Below are positions 31,573 to 41,173 of a stretch of 64,000 nucleotides of DNA, one piece after another (position 1 is the first letter of the stretch; every line of letters begins with the position of its first letter). Source of the stretch: Streptomyces ochraceiscleroticus (GTDB lineage Bacteria > Actinomycetota > Actinomycetes > Streptomycetales > Streptomycetaceae); contig NZ_JOAX01000025.1 of assembly GCF_000720485.1 (NCBI RefSeq), forward strand, positions 124,001 to 188,000. Reading direction: 5' to 3'. A program made the position numbers and the translations under genes. Below the pieces are notes generated by a model that saw only the letters and a program-made list of their open reading frames with translations, ran no database searches and had not been told where the DNA came from.

Positions 31573-32729
31573 GGATCGGGATCGTCTGCCCCTACTCGTG
31601 GGACGTCCCGGGCGGCGTCCAGTTCCACATCCGCGACCTCGCCGAGCATCTGATCCGGCTCGGCCACGAGGTCTCCGTACTCGCCCCGGCCGACGACGAG
31701 ACACCGCTCCCGCCGTACGTCGTCTCCGCCGGACGTGCCGTACCCGTCCCGTACAACGGTTCGGTTGCCCGGCTCAACTTCGGCTTCCTCTCCGCCGCCC
31801 GCGTACGCCGCTGGCTGCACGATGGCGCGTTCGAGGTCATCCACATCCACGAGCCGGCCTCCCCGTCCCTCGGCCTGCTGGCCTGCTGGGCGGCCCAGGG
31901 CCCCATCGTGGCGACCTTCCACACCTCCAACCCGCGCTCCCGCGCCATGATCGCCGCGTACCCGATCCTCCAGCCGGCACTGGAGAAGATCAGCGCGCGC
32001 ATCGCGGTCAGCGAGTACGCCCGCCGCACCCTCGTCGAACACCTCGGCGGCGACGCGGTGGTCATTCCGAACGGCGTCGACGTCGACTTCTTCGCCCGCG
32101 CCGAGCCCAAGAAGGAGTGGCAGGGCCGGACCATCGGCTTCATAGGCCGCATCGACGAGCCCCGCAAGGGCCTGCCCGTCCTGATGAAGGCGCTCCCCGA
32201 GATCCTCGCCGAGGTCCCCGACGCGCGGTTGCTGGTCGCCGGGCGTGGTGACGAGAAGGAAGCCGTCGCGGGCCTGCCCGCGGAGCTCCGCTCCCGCGTC
32301 GAATTCCTCGGCATGGTCACCGACGAGGACAAGGCGCGCCTGCTCCGCAGCGTCGACCTCTACGTCGCCCCCAACACGGGCGGCGAGTCCTTCGGCATCA
32401 TCCTCGTCGAGGCGATGTCCGCGGCGGCCCCCGTCCTCGCCAGCGACCTCGACGCCTTCGCCCAGGTCCTGGACCAGGGCGAGGCGGGCGAACTCTTCAC
32501 CAACGAAAACGCGTCCGCGCTCGCCGCGTCTGCCATCCGGCTTCTCCGCGACCCCTCCCGCCTCGCCGAACTGCGCGAGCGCGGCAGCCGCCACGTGCGG
32601 CGGTTCGACTGGGCGACGGTGGGCGCGGACATCCTCGCCGTGTACGAGACGGTGGCCGACGGGGCGGCGTCGGTGGACACGGACGAGAGGGTGAGCCTGC
32701 GGGCGCGGTGGGGGCTGGCACGCGACTGA
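31569..32729 (+). CDS. pimA: GDP-mannose:phosphatidylinositol alpha-mannosyltransferase PimA
   Basis: A 386-residue GT4 (GT-B) glycosyltransferase starting LRIGIVCPYSWDVPGGVQFHI. Donor-binding residues lie in GFIGRIDEPRKGLPVLMKAL and the E-x7-E segment PNTGGESFGIILVEAM. PimA transfers the first mannose to PI on the cytoplasmic side. TTG 31569 overlaps the patA stop by TTGA; a GTG or ATG giving a sensible N-terminus is absent. Third gene of the pgsA-patA-pimA operon. Confidence 0.9.
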   Translation: MRIGIVCPYSWDVPGGVQFHIRDLAEHLIRLGHEVSVLAPADDETPLPPYVVSAGRAVPVPYNGSVARLNFGFLSAARVRRWLHDGAFEVIHIHEPASPSLGLLACWAAQGPIVATFHTSNPRSRAMIAAYPILQPALEKISARIAVSEYARRTLVEHLGGDAVVIPNGVDVDFFARAEPKKEWQGRTIGFIGRIDEPRKGLPVLMKALPEILAEVPDARLLVAGRGDEKEAVAGLPAELRSRVEFLGMVTDEDKARLLRSVDLYVAPNTGGESFGIILVEAMSAAAPVLASDLDAFAQVLDQGEAGELFTNENASALAASAIRLLRDPSRLAELRERGSRHVRRFDWATVGADILAVYETVADGAASVDTDERVSLRARWGLARD

Positions 32730-32876
32730 CGTCCTGGGGGCGGAGCCCGCAGGACGCCCAGGGGCGCGGGGAACTGCGCGACCGGCCACGACGGCGGGTC
32801 AGCCGGCGACGACGCCCACGGGGCAAGGCGCGCCCCCGTGCCGGAGCCCGCCCTCGCGAGGCTATCGTGACGCCCC

Positions 32877-33419
32877 GTGACCACTCTCATCTGGATCCTC
32901 GCGGCGCTCATCGTCATCGGGCTGTACCTGAGCTGGACCGCGGGGCGGCTGGACCGGCTGCATGCGCGCATCGACGCCGCCCGCGCCGCGCTCGACGCGC
33001 AGCTCCTGCGCCGCGCCTCCGTGGCGCAGGAGCTCGGGACGTCCGGCGTCCTCGACCCCGTCGCCTCGATCGTCCTGTACCAGGCGGCCCACGAGGCACG
33101 GCAGGCCGAGGAGGACCAGCGGGAGGTCGCCGAGAGCGCGCTCAGCCAGGCGCTGCGTGCGGTCTTCGACGAGGCCGAACAGGCCGAGGCCGTACGGGAG
33201 GCCCCCGGCGGCGAGCAGACGCTCGCGGAGCTGACCGCGGCGGTGCGGCGCGTCCCCATGGCCCGCCGCTTCCACAACGACGCCGTACGCGCGGCCCGCG
33301 CCGTCCGCAGGCACCGCGTCGTACGCTGGTTCCGGCTCGCGGGCCACGCCCCGTTCCCACTGGCCTTCGAGATGGACGACGAGGCCCCGGCGGCGCTCGG
33401 GGAACGCGCGGCGGCCTGA
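32877..33419 (+). CDS. LemA-like membrane-anchored protein
   Basis: A 180-residue protein: N-terminal helix TLIWILAALIVIGLYLSW, then a long helical domain. LDRLHARIDAARAALDAQLLRRASVAQEL and ARRFHNDAVRAARAVRRHRVVRWF resemble the LemA family helices and its YNDAV motif, here FHNDAV, with a shorter end than usual. LemA proteins have unknown function. GTG 32877 follows TATCGT (32863-32868) at leaderless distance. Confidence 0.7.
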   Translation: MTTLIWILAALIVIGLYLSWTAGRLDRLHARIDAARAALDAQLLRRASVAQELGTSGVLDPVASIVLYQAAHEARQAEEDQREVAESALSQALRAVFDEAEQAEAVREAPGGEQTLAELTAAVRRVPMARRFHNDAVRAARAVRRHRVVRWFRLAGHAPFPLAFEMDDEAPAALGERAAA

Positions 33420-33446
33420 GCCCTGTACGAGTACGGTGGCCTCCGC

Positions 33447-33464
33447 CTCCGTACCGGTACGGAG
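33447..33464. promoter_or_regulatory. Perfect 18-bp palindrome upstream of pdxS
   Basis: CTCCGTACCGGTACGGAG has no central loop, so it suits a dimeric repressor better than an RNA hairpin. It lies 150 bases before the pdxS start and 30 after the LemA-like gene. No factor is known to me. Confidence 0.3.
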
Positions 33465-33613
33465 CCGGGGGAGCAGCCCAGGCCCACCGGGCCGGAAGGG
33501 CCGCAAGGGCCACCCCAAGAGCCACCGCCCTGCAATTGGCCCTTTTCACCTCCCGTACACAAACGGTTCTCTAGGTGCAGCAGCACAACCACCCGCACTT
33601 AGTGAGGTCAATC

Positions 33614-34525
33614 GTGTCCACCACGCCCACCACGCCCCAGTCCCCGGAGACCGGAACCGCCCGCGTCAAGCGCGGCATGGCCGAGCAGCTCAAGGGCGGC
33701 GTGATCATGGACGTCGTCACGCCGGAAGAGGCGAAGATCGCCGAGGACGCCGGCGCCGTCGCGGTCATGGCCCTGGAGCGCGTCCCCGCGGACATCCGCA
33801 AGGACGGCGGCGTGGCACGGATGTCCGACCCGGACATGATCGACGGCATCATCAACGCCGTCTCCATCCCCGTCATGGCCAAGTCCCGCATCGGCCACTT
33901 CGTCGAGGCCCAGGTACTGCAGTCCCTCGGCGTCGACTACATCGACGAGTCCGAGGTCCTCACCCCGGCCGACGAGGTCAACCACTCCGACAAGTGGGCC
34001 TTCACCACCCCCTTCGTCTGCGGCGCCACCAACCTCGGTGAGGCCCTGCGCCGCATCGCCGAGGGCGCGGCCATGATCCGCTCCAAGGGCGAGGCCGGCA
34101 CCGGCAACGTCGTCGAGGCCGTCCGCCACCTCCGCCAGATCAAGGGCGAGATCGCCAAGCTGCGCGGCTGCGACAACAACGAGCTGTTCGCCGCCGCCAA
34201 GGAGCTGCGCGCCCCCTACGAGCTGGTCAAGGAGGTCGCGGAGCTGGGCAAGCTGCCGGTCGTCCTCTTCTCCGCCGGTGGCGTCGCCACCCCCGCCGAC
34301 GCCGCGCTCATGCGCCAGCTCGGCGCCGAGGGCGTCTTCGTCGGCTCCGGCATCTTCAAGTCCGGCGACCCGGCCAAGCGCGCCGCCGCCATCGTGAAGG
34401 CCACCACCTTCTACGACGACCCGAAGATCATCGCCGACGCCTCCCGCGACCTGGGCGAGGCCATGGTCGGCATCAACTGCGACACCCTCCCCGAGGCGGA
34501 GCGGTACGCCAACCGCGGCTGGTAA
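33614..34525 (+). CDS. pdxS: Pyridoxal 5'-phosphate synthase subunit PdxS
   Basis: A 303-residue beta/alpha barrel enzyme that builds PLP from ribose 5-phosphate, glyceraldehyde 3-phosphate and ammonia. [10 protein letters not shown] contains Lys90 and [11 protein letters not shown] contains Lys158, the two catalytic lysines (81 and 149 in B. subtilis numbering). GTG 33614 is preceded by GAGG at 33604-33607. The amidotransferase partner PdxT follows 9 bases downstream, so they form the usual pair. Confidence 0.96.
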   Translation: MSTTPTTPQSPETGTARVKRGMAEQLKGGVIMDVVTPEEAKIAEDAGAVAVMALERVPADIRKDGGVARMSDPDMIDGIINAVSIPVMAKSRIGHFVEAQVLQSLGVDYIDESEVLTPADEVNHSDKWAFTTPFVCGATNLGEALRRIAEGAAMIRSKGEAGTGNVVEAVRHLRQIKGEIAKLRGCDNNELFAAAKELRAPYELVKEVAELGKLPVVLFSAGGVATPADAALMRQLGAEGVFVGSGIFKSGDPAKRAAAIVKATTFYDDPKIIADASRDLGEAMVGINCDTLPEAERYANRGW

Positions 34526-34534
34526 GGCACTCAC

Positions 34535-35131
34535 ATGAGCAACAGCACCCCCACCATCGGCGTGCTGGCGCTGCAGGGCGACGTACGCGAGCACCTCACG
34601 GCGCTCGCGTCCGCCGACGCCCTGGCGCGCCCGGTACGCCGCGCCGAGGAACTGGACGAACTCGACGGCCTGGTCATCCCCGGCGGCGAATCCACGACCA
34701 TGTCCAAGCTGGCGGGCGTCTTCGGCATGCTGGAGCCGCTGCGCGCGTTCATCCGTGCGGGCAAGCCGGTGTACGGCACCTGCGCCGGCATGATCATGGT
34801 CGCGGAGAAGATCCTGGACGGCCGCGCCGACCAGGAGACGTTCGGCGGCATCGACATGATCGTGCGCCGTAACGCCTTCGGGCGGCAGAACGAGTCCTTC
34901 GAGGCGGCGGTCGACGTCGCCGGGATCGACGGCGGACCGGTCGAGGGCGTCTTCATCCGCGCGCCCTGGGTCGAGTCGGTCGGCGCCGAGGCCGAGGTAC
35001 TGGCCGAGCACGGCGGTCACATGGTGGCCGTCCGGCAGGGTAACGTCCTCGCCACGTCCTTCCACCCGGAACTCACCGGCGACCACCGGGTCCACGCGTT
35101 CTTCGTGGACATGGTGCGTGACACGCTGTGA
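34535..35131 (+). CDS. pdxT: Pyridoxal 5'-phosphate synthase glutaminase PdxT
   Basis: A 198-residue class I glutamine amidotransferase. VIPGGESTT, the nucleophile Cys83 in YGTCAGMI, and HPE (His177, Glu179) form the triad. It delivers ammonia from glutamine to PdxS. ATG 34535 is 9 bases after the pdxS stop, in one operon. Confidence 0.96.
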   Translation: MSNSTPTIGVLALQGDVREHLTALASADALARPVRRAEELDELDGLVIPGGESTTMSKLAGVFGMLEPLRAFIRAGKPVYGTCAGMIMVAEKILDGRADQETFGGIDMIVRRNAFGRQNESFEAAVDVAGIDGGPVEGVFIRAPWVESVGAEAEVLAEHGGHMVAVRQGNVLATSFHPELTGDHRVHAFFVDMVRDTL

Positions 35132-35194
35132 GCGGTGGCCGGTAGGATCTAGGCGTTCGTTTTCAGAAATTGGTTACGCGAAGGAGACAGGCGG

Positions 35195-35947
35195 ATGTCC
35201 GGCCACTCTAAATGGGCTACGACGAAGCACAAGAAGGCCGTGATCGATGCCAAGCGCGGCAAGCTCTTCGCGAAGCTGATCAAGAACATCGAGGTCGCGG
35301 CGCGCATGGGCGGCGTGGACATCGAGGGCAACCCGACGCTGTACGACGCCATCCAGAAGGCGAAGAAGCAGTCGGTCCCGAACAAGAACATCGACTCCGC
35401 GGTCAAGCGCGGCGGCGGCCTGGAGGCCGGCGGCGCCGACTACGAGACGATCATGTACGAGGGTTACGGCCCGAACGGTGTCGCGGTGCTCATCGAGTGC
35501 CTCACCGACAACCGCAACCGTGCCGCCTCGGACGTGCGCGTCGCCATGACCCGCAACGGCGGCTCGATGGCCGACCCGGGTTCGGTGTCCTACCTGTTCA
35601 ACCGCAAGGGCGTCGTCATCGTCCCCAAGGGCGAGCTCTCCGAGGACGACGTGCTGGCCGCGGTCCTGGACGCGGGCGCCGAGGAGGTCAACGACCTCGG
35701 TGAGTCCTTCGAGGTGCTCAGCGAGGCCACCGACGTGGTCGCGGTCCGCACCGCGCTCCAGGAGGCCGGCATCGACTACGACTCGGCCGACACCAACTTC
35801 GTCCCGACCATGCAGGTCGAGCTGGACGAAGAGGGCGCGAAGAAGATCTTCAAGCTGATCGACGCGCTGGAGGACAGCGACGACGTCCAGAACGTCTTCG
35901 CCAACTTCGACGTGTCGGACGAGGTCATGGCCAAGGTCGACGCCTGA
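35195..35947 (+). CDS. YebC/PmpR-family DNA-binding protein
   Basis: A 250-residue protein with the family start [40 protein letters not shown] and the three-domain layout of YebC. Members act as DNA-binding regulators or, as recently reported for some, as translation factors for proline-rich stretches. GGAGAC precedes the ATG by 9 bases. It lies between pdxT and ruvC as in many bacteria where yebC is linked to ruvC. Confidence 0.92.
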   Translation: MSGHSKWATTKHKKAVIDAKRGKLFAKLIKNIEVAARMGGVDIEGNPTLYDAIQKAKKQSVPNKNIDSAVKRGGGLEAGGADYETIMYEGYGPNGVAVLIECLTDNRNRAASDVRVAMTRNGGSMADPGSVSYLFNRKGVVIVPKGELSEDDVLAAVLDAGAEEVNDLGESFEVLSEATDVVAVRTALQEAGIDYDSADTNFVPTMQVELDEEGAKKIFKLIDALEDSDDVQNVFANFDVSDEVMAKVDA

Positions 35948-35966
35948 GCCCCACTTTGCGGCTGAT

Positions 35967-36001
35967 GACGGGTCGGCAGGGAACATCCCTGCCGGCCCGT
36001 C
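35967..36001 (+). terminator. Intrinsic terminator after the yebC-like gene
   Basis: GACGGGTCGGCAGGGA pairs with TCCCTGCCGGCCCGTC (one G-T pair), 16 bp and a 3-base loop. It separates this gene from the ruv cluster. Confidence 0.75.
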
Positions 36002-36150
36002 TCGCGTTCGTGTGTCGCCGGTACACCCGTTGTCAGTGGCACCCGATACTGTGCTGAGCAGGGGATCTCCGGCCCCCATGGTGGGGATGGAGGGACGAAA
36101 CGGTACGGCGCCGGGTGGTGACAGCGCGGCATGAGGGGAGGGGGACACCC

Positions 36151-36777
36151 GTGAAGGTGCTCGGTGTTGACCCGGGGTTGACGCGCTGCGGCGTCGGCGT
36201 GGTCGAGGGCGTGGCCGGGCGGCCGCTGACGATGGCGGGTGTCGGTGTGGTCCGCACCCCCGCCGACGCGGACATCGCGCACCGCCTCGTGCTCATCGAG
36301 CGCGGCATCGACGAGTGGCTCGATGCGCACAAGCCCGAGTACGTCGCCGTGGAGCGCGTGTTCAGCCAGCACAACGTCCGTACGGTCATGGGTACGGCCC
36401 AGGCCAGCGCGGTCGCCATGCTGTGCGCGGCCCGCCGCGGGCTGCCCGTCGCGCTGCACACCCCCAGTGAGGTCAAGGCCGCCGTCACCGGCTCGGGCCG
36501 CGCCGACAAGGCGCAGGTCGGGGCCATGGTGACGCGGCTGCTGCGGCTGGACGCACCACCGAAGCCGGCCGACGCCGCGGACGCGCTCGCGCTCGCCATC
36601 TGTCACATCTGGCGCGCGCCCGCCGTGAACCGCCTTCAGCAGGCTCACGCCGCCAACCGCCTCCAGCAGGCCCAGGCCGCGGCCCGGCGCACCCCGGCCG
36701 CCGCGCGCCCCGTCGGCACGCCCCGCACCCCCGCTCCCGTACGTACAAACCAGCGCACCCCGAAGGGCACGTCATGA
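36151..36777 (+). CDS. ruvC: Crossover junction endodeoxyribonuclease RuvC, with extended C-terminus
   Basis: A 208-residue resolvase. The four catalytic acids are Asp7 (GVDPG), Glu68 (VERVF), Asp141 and Asp144 ([11 protein letters not shown]). It cuts Holliday junctions together with RuvAB. GTG 36151 has GGGGAGGGGG upstream. The last 50 residues are a non-conserved tail rich in Ala/Arg/Pro with a nine-codon duplication ([18 protein letters not shown]), beyond the usual end of about 165-170 residues. The stop overlaps the ruvA ATG. Confidence 0.95.
   Translation: MKVLGVDPGLTRCGVGVVEGVAGRPLTMAGVGVVRTPADADIAHRLVLIERGIDEWLDAHKPEYVAVERVFSQHNVRTVMGTAQASAVAMLCAARRGLPVALHTPSEVKAAVTGSGRADKAQVGAMVTRLLRLDAPPKPADAADALALAICHIWRAPAVNRLQQAHAANRLQQAQAAARRTPAAARPVGTPRTPAPVRTNQRTPKGTS
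36628..36681 (+). repeat. 27-bp tandem duplication in the ruvC tail
   Basis: Two adjacent 27-bp units code NRLQQAHAA and NRLQQAQAA. They differ by a few synonymous or near-synonymous bases, so the duplication is not recent. Confidence 0.7.
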
Positions 36778-37394
36778 TCGCCTTCGTCTCCGGCCCGGTC
36801 GCGGCCCTGGCTCCCGACGCCGCCGTCGTGGAGGTGGGCGGTATCGGCATGGCCGTCCAGTGCACCCCCAACACGTTGTCCGGGCTGCGCATGGGCGAGC
36901 AGACGAAGCTCGCCACCTCCCTCGTCGTACGGGAGGACAGCCTCACGCTGTACGGCTTCGCGGACGACGACGAGCGGCAGACCTTCGAGCTGCTGCAGAC
37001 CGCGAGCGGTGTCGGCCCGCGGCTCGCGCAGGCGATGCTCGCGGTGCACAGCCCGGATGCGCTGCGCCGCGCGGTCGCGTCCGGCGACGAGAAGGCGCTG
37101 ACCGCCGTGCCCGGCATCGGCAAGAAGGGCGCGCAGAAGCTGCTGCTGGAGCTGAAGGACCGGCTCGGTGAGCCGGTCGGCAGCGCCGGGCCCGCGGTCG
37201 GCAGCCCGGTCACGGCCGCCTGGCGCGACCAGTTGCACGCCGCGCTGATCGGCCTCGGGTATGCGACCCGGGAGGCCGACGAGGCGGTGGGCGCGGTCGC
37301 CCCGCAGGCCGAGGCGGCCGTGGCCGAGGGCGGTACGCCGCAGGTCTCGCAGCTCCTGAAGGCGGCGCTGCAGTCCCTGAACCGGGCCCGCTGA
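36774..37394 (+). CDS. ruvA: Holliday junction branch migration protein RuvA
   Basis: A 206-residue protein with N-terminal OB fold ([23 protein letters not shown]), two helix-hairpin-helix motifs ([36 protein letters not shown]) and a C-terminal RuvB-binding domain. It tetramerises on the junction. ATG 36774 overlaps the ruvC stop (ATGA), so translation is coupled. Confidence 0.95.
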   Translation: MIAFVSGPVAALAPDAAVVEVGGIGMAVQCTPNTLSGLRMGEQTKLATSLVVREDSLTLYGFADDDERQTFELLQTASGVGPRLAQAMLAVHSPDALRRAVASGDEKALTAVPGIGKKGAQKLLLELKDRLGEPVGSAGPAVGSPVTAAWRDQLHAALIGLGYATREADEAVGAVAPQAEAAVAEGGTPQVSQLLKAALQSLNRAR

Positions 37395-37461
37395 CCGGGC
37401 GCCGGCCCGGGCACCCCTACGATCCGGCTCTCCACCCACCGACGACGCGAGGCAGTACGCA

Positions 37462-38562
37462 GTGAACTGGGACGACAGCACCGACACCGCGGACGGACAG
37501 GACCCCGGCCTGCCGCCGGGCGGCGCCGACCGGCTGGTGGGCGCGGACGCCGACGGCGAGGACACGGCCGTCGAGGCCGCGCTGCGCCCGAAGGACCTGG
37601 AGGAGTTCGTCGGCCAGGAGCGGGTGCGCGAGCAGCTCGACCTGGTGCTGCGGGCCGCGCGGGCGCGCGGCGCCACCGCCGACCACGTGCTGCTCTCCGG
37701 CGCCCCGGGGCTCGGCAAGACCACGCTCTCGATGATCATCGCGGCGGAGATGGGCGCCCCGATCCGCATCACCTCCGGCCCGGCGATCCAGCACGCCGGC
37801 GATCTCGCCGCGATCCTCTCCTCGCTCCAGGAGGGCGAGGTGCTTTTCCTGGACGAGATTCACCGGATGTCGCGGCCCGCCGAGGAAATGCTCTATATGG
37901 CGATGGAGGATTTCCGGGTCGATGTGATTGTGGGAAAGGGGCCGGGCGCCACCGCCATTCCGCTGGAACTTCCGCCGTTCACGCTGGTCGGCGCGACGAC
38001 TCGGGCCGGACTGCTGCCGCCGCCGCTGCGCGACCGGTTCGGATTCACCGGGCACATGGAGTTCTACGCGCCGAATGAGCTGGAGCGGGTCATCCACCGC
38101 TCGGCGGGACTGCTCGATGTCGACATAGAGACCGAGGGGGCCGCCGAGATCGCCGGGCGGTCGCGCGGTACGCCCCGTATCGCCAACCGCCTCTTGCGCC
38201 GCGTACGGGACTACGCCCAGGTCAAGGCGGACGGCCTGATCACGCGCGAGATCGCGGCGCAGGCGCTGGACGTGTACGAGGTGGACGGGCGCGGCCTGGA
38301 CCGGCTGGACCGCGCGGTGCTCACGGCGCTGCTCAAGCTGTTCAGCGGCGGCCCGGTGGGCCTGTCGACCCTGGCGGTGGCCGTGGGGGAGGAGCGTGAG
38401 ACGGTCGAGGAGGTCGCGGAGCCGTTCCTCGTACGTGAGGGTCTGCTCGCGCGTACGCCCCGTGGCCGCATTGCCACGCCCGCCGCATGGGCGCATCTGG
38501 GGCTGGTGCCACCGCAGCAGATGACGGGCGGAAACGGACAGCAGGGGCTGTTCGGGACGTGA
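37462..38562 (+). CDS. ruvB: Holliday junction helicase RuvB
   Basis: A 366-residue AAA+ ATPase: Walker [10 protein letters not shown] (about 80-88), Walker B FLDEIHR, sensor 1 VGATTRAG, and the [11 protein letters not shown] segment. A C-terminal winged helix ends in the tail [10 protein letters not shown]. It moves the junction for RuvC to cut. GTG 37462 is 67 bases after ruvA. An unusually long polar head of about 40 residues precedes the AAA domain. A short CGGCGAG/CTCGCCG hairpin follows the stop. Confidence 0.95.
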   Translation: MNWDDSTDTADGQDPGLPPGGADRLVGADADGEDTAVEAALRPKDLEEFVGQERVREQLDLVLRAARARGATADHVLLSGAPGLGKTTLSMIIAAEMGAPIRITSGPAIQHAGDLAAILSSLQEGEVLFLDEIHRMSRPAEEMLYMAMEDFRVDVIVGKGPGATAIPLELPPFTLVGATTRAGLLPPPLRDRFGFTGHMEFYAPNELERVIHRSAGLLDVDIETEGAAEIAGRSRGTPRIANRLLRRVRDYAQVKADGLITREIAAQALDVYEVDGRGLDRLDRAVLTALLKLFSGGPVGLSTLAVAVGEERETVEEVAEPFLVREGLLARTPRGRIATPAAWAHLGLVPPQQMTGGNGQQGLFGT

Positions 38563-38725
38563 CGGCGAGGGGACTCGCCGGGTCAGGAACTGCGGTGCCA
38601 TCCTGGGCGTTGTTCCACTGGTGCGGACTCGCTTAGACTCCGCCGATGCCGTCCATATGGTGCGGCATACCCACCCCCGTATATCAGGCCGCGGGTCCGC
38701 GGTCGTGCGAAGGAAATTCCGTCCC

Positions 38726-39274
38726 GTGAATATCGTGACTCTCCTCCCGTTCATCGTGCTCATCGGGGCCATGTTCCTGATGACCCGCTCTGCCAAGAAG
38801 AAGCAGCAGGCGGCCGCCCAGATGCGGAACGAAATGCAGCCCGGCACCGGCGTCCGCACGATCGGAGGCATGTACGCCACCGTCAAGGAGATCCACGACG
38901 ACGCGGTCCTCCTCGAGGTGGCGCCGGGCGTCCACGCGCTCTACGCGAAGAACGCCATCGGCGCCGTGCTGCCCGACGACGAGTACAACCGCATCATCGA
39001 CGGTGCCGAGCAGGGCTCCGTCGTGCCGGACGACCTGTCCTCCCTGACCGGCGCCTCGACCGTCAACGACGGCGACGACGACACCACCGGTAAGGGTGAC
39101 GTCGTCGAGAAGATCGACCTGGGCAAGGAAGCCCCCGCCGAGAAGTCCGCGGACAAGGCTGACGAGCCGAAGGCCGAGGAGCCGAAGGCCGACGAGACCC
39201 CGGCCGCGGACGCCGACGCCGAGGCCGCCGAGGCGAAGGACGCGAAGAAGGACGGCGGCGCCGACGCGAAGTAG
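38726..39274 (+). CDS. yajC: Preprotein translocase subunit YajC
   Basis: A 182-residue protein. VNIVTLLPFIVLIGAMFLMTRSAKKKQQ is the single membrane helix and basic stop of YajC; MQPGTGVRTIGGMYATVKEI is the conserved soluble domain. The tail from about residue 115 is acidic and Lys-rich and much longer than in E. coli (about 110 residues in total). GTG 38726 with AAGGAAA about 9 bases upstream is chosen over an in-frame start 35 codons before. It precedes secD-secF, its complex partners. Confidence 0.9.
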   Translation: MNIVTLLPFIVLIGAMFLMTRSAKKKQQAAAQMRNEMQPGTGVRTIGGMYATVKEIHDDAVLLEVAPGVHALYAKNAIGAVLPDDEYNRIIDGAEQGSVVPDDLSSLTGASTVNDGDDDTTGKGDVVEKIDLGKEAPAEKSADKADEPKAEEPKADETPAADADAEAAEAKDAKKDGGADAK

Positions 39275-39288
39275 GCGCGTACTTTCAC

Positions 39289-39325
39289 GGAACCGCGGTG
39301 CACCGGGAGCGGCGCCCGCGGTTCC
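39289..39325 (+). other. Inverted repeat between yajC and secD
   Basis: GGAACCGCGG and CCGCGGTTCC are perfect complements with a 17-base loop, in the 149-base gap. It could attenuate read-through from yajC into secD. Confidence 0.45.
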
Positions 39326-39423
39326 GGGACCGTCTAGGCTCCGGCGGGGGCACGTCCCCACAAGACTTCGTGGCCGTCCGGCACTGACCTGACTCGGGCG
39401 GTTGGACAGGGAGATACGAGAAG

Positions 39424-41172
39424 GTGGCAGCACCGAACAAGGGCCGAAGGTCGCCGGCGGCCCAGAGCAGGCCGGGGCGCGCCCTGGTCCTGATCTTGGT
39501 CGTCATCGCGGCGCTGGTCGGGGGGATGTTCTACTCCGGCACCATGACGCCGCGACTGGGCATCGACCTCGCGGGCGGTACGAGCTTCACGCTGGCGGCA
39601 CAGAACCAGCCGGGCAAGCCCAACGCGATCAACGAGACCAACATGAAGACCGCCGCGGGCATCATCGAGCGGCGTGTCAACGGTCTCGGCGTCTCCGAGG
39701 CCGAGGTCCAGACGCAGGGCACCAACCACATCATCGTGAACATCCCCAAGGGGACGGACGCGAAGCAGGCCCGTCAGCAGGTCGGTACCACCGCCCAGCT
39801 CGGCTTCCGTACGGTGCTGACCGCGGCGGCCGGCGCGAAGACGCCCACGCCGGGCGCTTCCAAGAGCCCGAAGGCCGGCAGCGGCGAGAAGGAGAAGCAG
39901 GGCGGCGCCAGTGCTTCGGCCACCCCCTCCGGCAGCCCGAGCCCGCAGGGCCGCGCCGTCAGCGACGCGCTCAAGAAGGACGACGCCCCGTCGCCCTCCG
40001 GGAAGCCCACCGGTTCCCCCAGCGCGCCCCCGGTCCAGCAGCCGCCCGCGGGTGCCGACATCCCCGCCGCGCTGCAGAAGAAGCTCGCGGCTCTGGACTG
40101 CTCCACCAAGGAGAGCCGTTCCGCCGCGGCCGAGCGGGCCGCCCGCGCCAAGCCCAGCGACTCGATCGTGGCCTGCGAGGACGACGGCAAGACGAAGTAC
40201 GTGCTCGGCCCGGTCAAGGTCGAGGGCACGGACGTGGACGACGCCAAGGCCAGCTTCGACCAGCAGGGCGGCCAGGGCTGGCTCGTCCAGATGAACTTCA
40301 CCTCCGCCGGCGGCAAGAAGTTCGCCGACGTGACGGGTGACATCGCCACCAAGACCCCGCCGCAGAACCAGTTCGCGATCACCCTGGACGGTGAGGTCGT
40401 CTCGGCCCCGCAGGTGAGCAGCGCGATCGCGGGCGGCAACGCCCAGATCACCGGCGGCTTCACCCAGCAGTCCGCCGAGGACCTGGCGAACATGCTGTCC
40501 TACGGTGCGCTGCCGCTCTCCTTCAAGATCGCGGACGAGACCACCGTCACCGCGGCCCTGGGCGGCGAGCAGCTCAACGCGGGCCTGATCGCCGGCGCCA
40601 TCGGCCTCTTTCTGGTCGTGATCTACCTGGTCGCGTACTACCGCGGCCTGTCCCTGGTCGCGCTGGCGAGCCTCGTGGTCTCGGCGGTCCTGACGTACAC
40701 GATCATGACGTTGCTCGGCCCGGCCATAGGGTTCGCGCTGAACCTCCCGGCCGTCTGCGGTGCGATCGTCGCGATCGGTATTACGGCCGACTCGTTCATC
40801 GTGTACTTCGAACGGATCCGGGACGAGATCCGCGAGGGCCGTACGCTGCGGCCCTCCGTCGAGCGGGCCTGGCCGCGCGCCCGGCGCACGATCCTGGTCT
40901 CCGACTTCGTGTCGTTCCTGGCCGCCGCCGTGCTCTTCATCGTCACCGTCGGCAAGGTCCAGGGCTTCGCGTTCACGCTCGGCCTCACGACCCTGCTGGA
41001 CGTCGTGGTGGTCTTCTTCTTCACCAAGCCGCTGATGACGCTGCTGGCCAAGCGGAAGTTCTTCCACTCGGGCCACCCGTGGTCGGGTCTGGACCCCACG
41101 CGTCTCGGCGCGAAGCCGCCGCTGCGCCGCGGCCGGCGCACCTCCGCCCCCATCGAGACGAAGGAGGCGTGA
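39424..41172 (+). CDS. secD: Protein-export membrane protein SecD
   Basis: A 582-residue RND-type protein. The first helix (about 18-40, ALVLILVVIAALVGGMFYSG) is followed by a large external region with LGIDLAGGTSFTL, then a Ser/Pro/Lys-rich low-complexity insert at about 142-215, then the conserved GPVKVEGTDVDDAKASF part, and five helices at the C-terminus (from about 385). With SecF it uses the proton force to pull exported proteins. GTG 39424 follows GAGAAG. secF starts one base after its stop. Confidence 0.95.
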   Translation: MAAPNKGRRSPAAQSRPGRALVLILVVIAALVGGMFYSGTMTPRLGIDLAGGTSFTLAAQNQPGKPNAINETNMKTAAGIIERRVNGLGVSEAEVQTQGTNHIIVNIPKGTDAKQARQQVGTTAQLGFRTVLTAAAGAKTPTPGASKSPKAGSGEKEKQGGASASATPSGSPSPQGRAVSDALKKDDAPSPSGKPTGSPSAPPVQQPPAGADIPAALQKKLAALDCSTKESRSAAAERAARAKPSDSIVACEDDGKTKYVLGPVKVEGTDVDDAKASFDQQGGQGWLVQMNFTSAGGKKFADVTGDIATKTPPQNQFAITLDGEVVSAPQVSSAIAGGNAQITGGFTQQSAEDLANMLSYGALPLSFKIADETTVTAALGGEQLNAGLIAGAIGLFLVVIYLVAYYRGLSLVALASLVVSAVLTYTIMTLLGPAIGFALNLPAVCGAIVAIGITADSFIVYFERIRDEIREGRTLRPSVERAWPRARRTILVSDFVSFLAAAVLFIVTVGKVQGFAFTLGLTTLLDVVVVFFFTKPLMTLLAKRKFFHSGHPWSGLDPTRLGAKPPLRRGRRTSAPIETKEA

Positions 41173-41173
41173 G

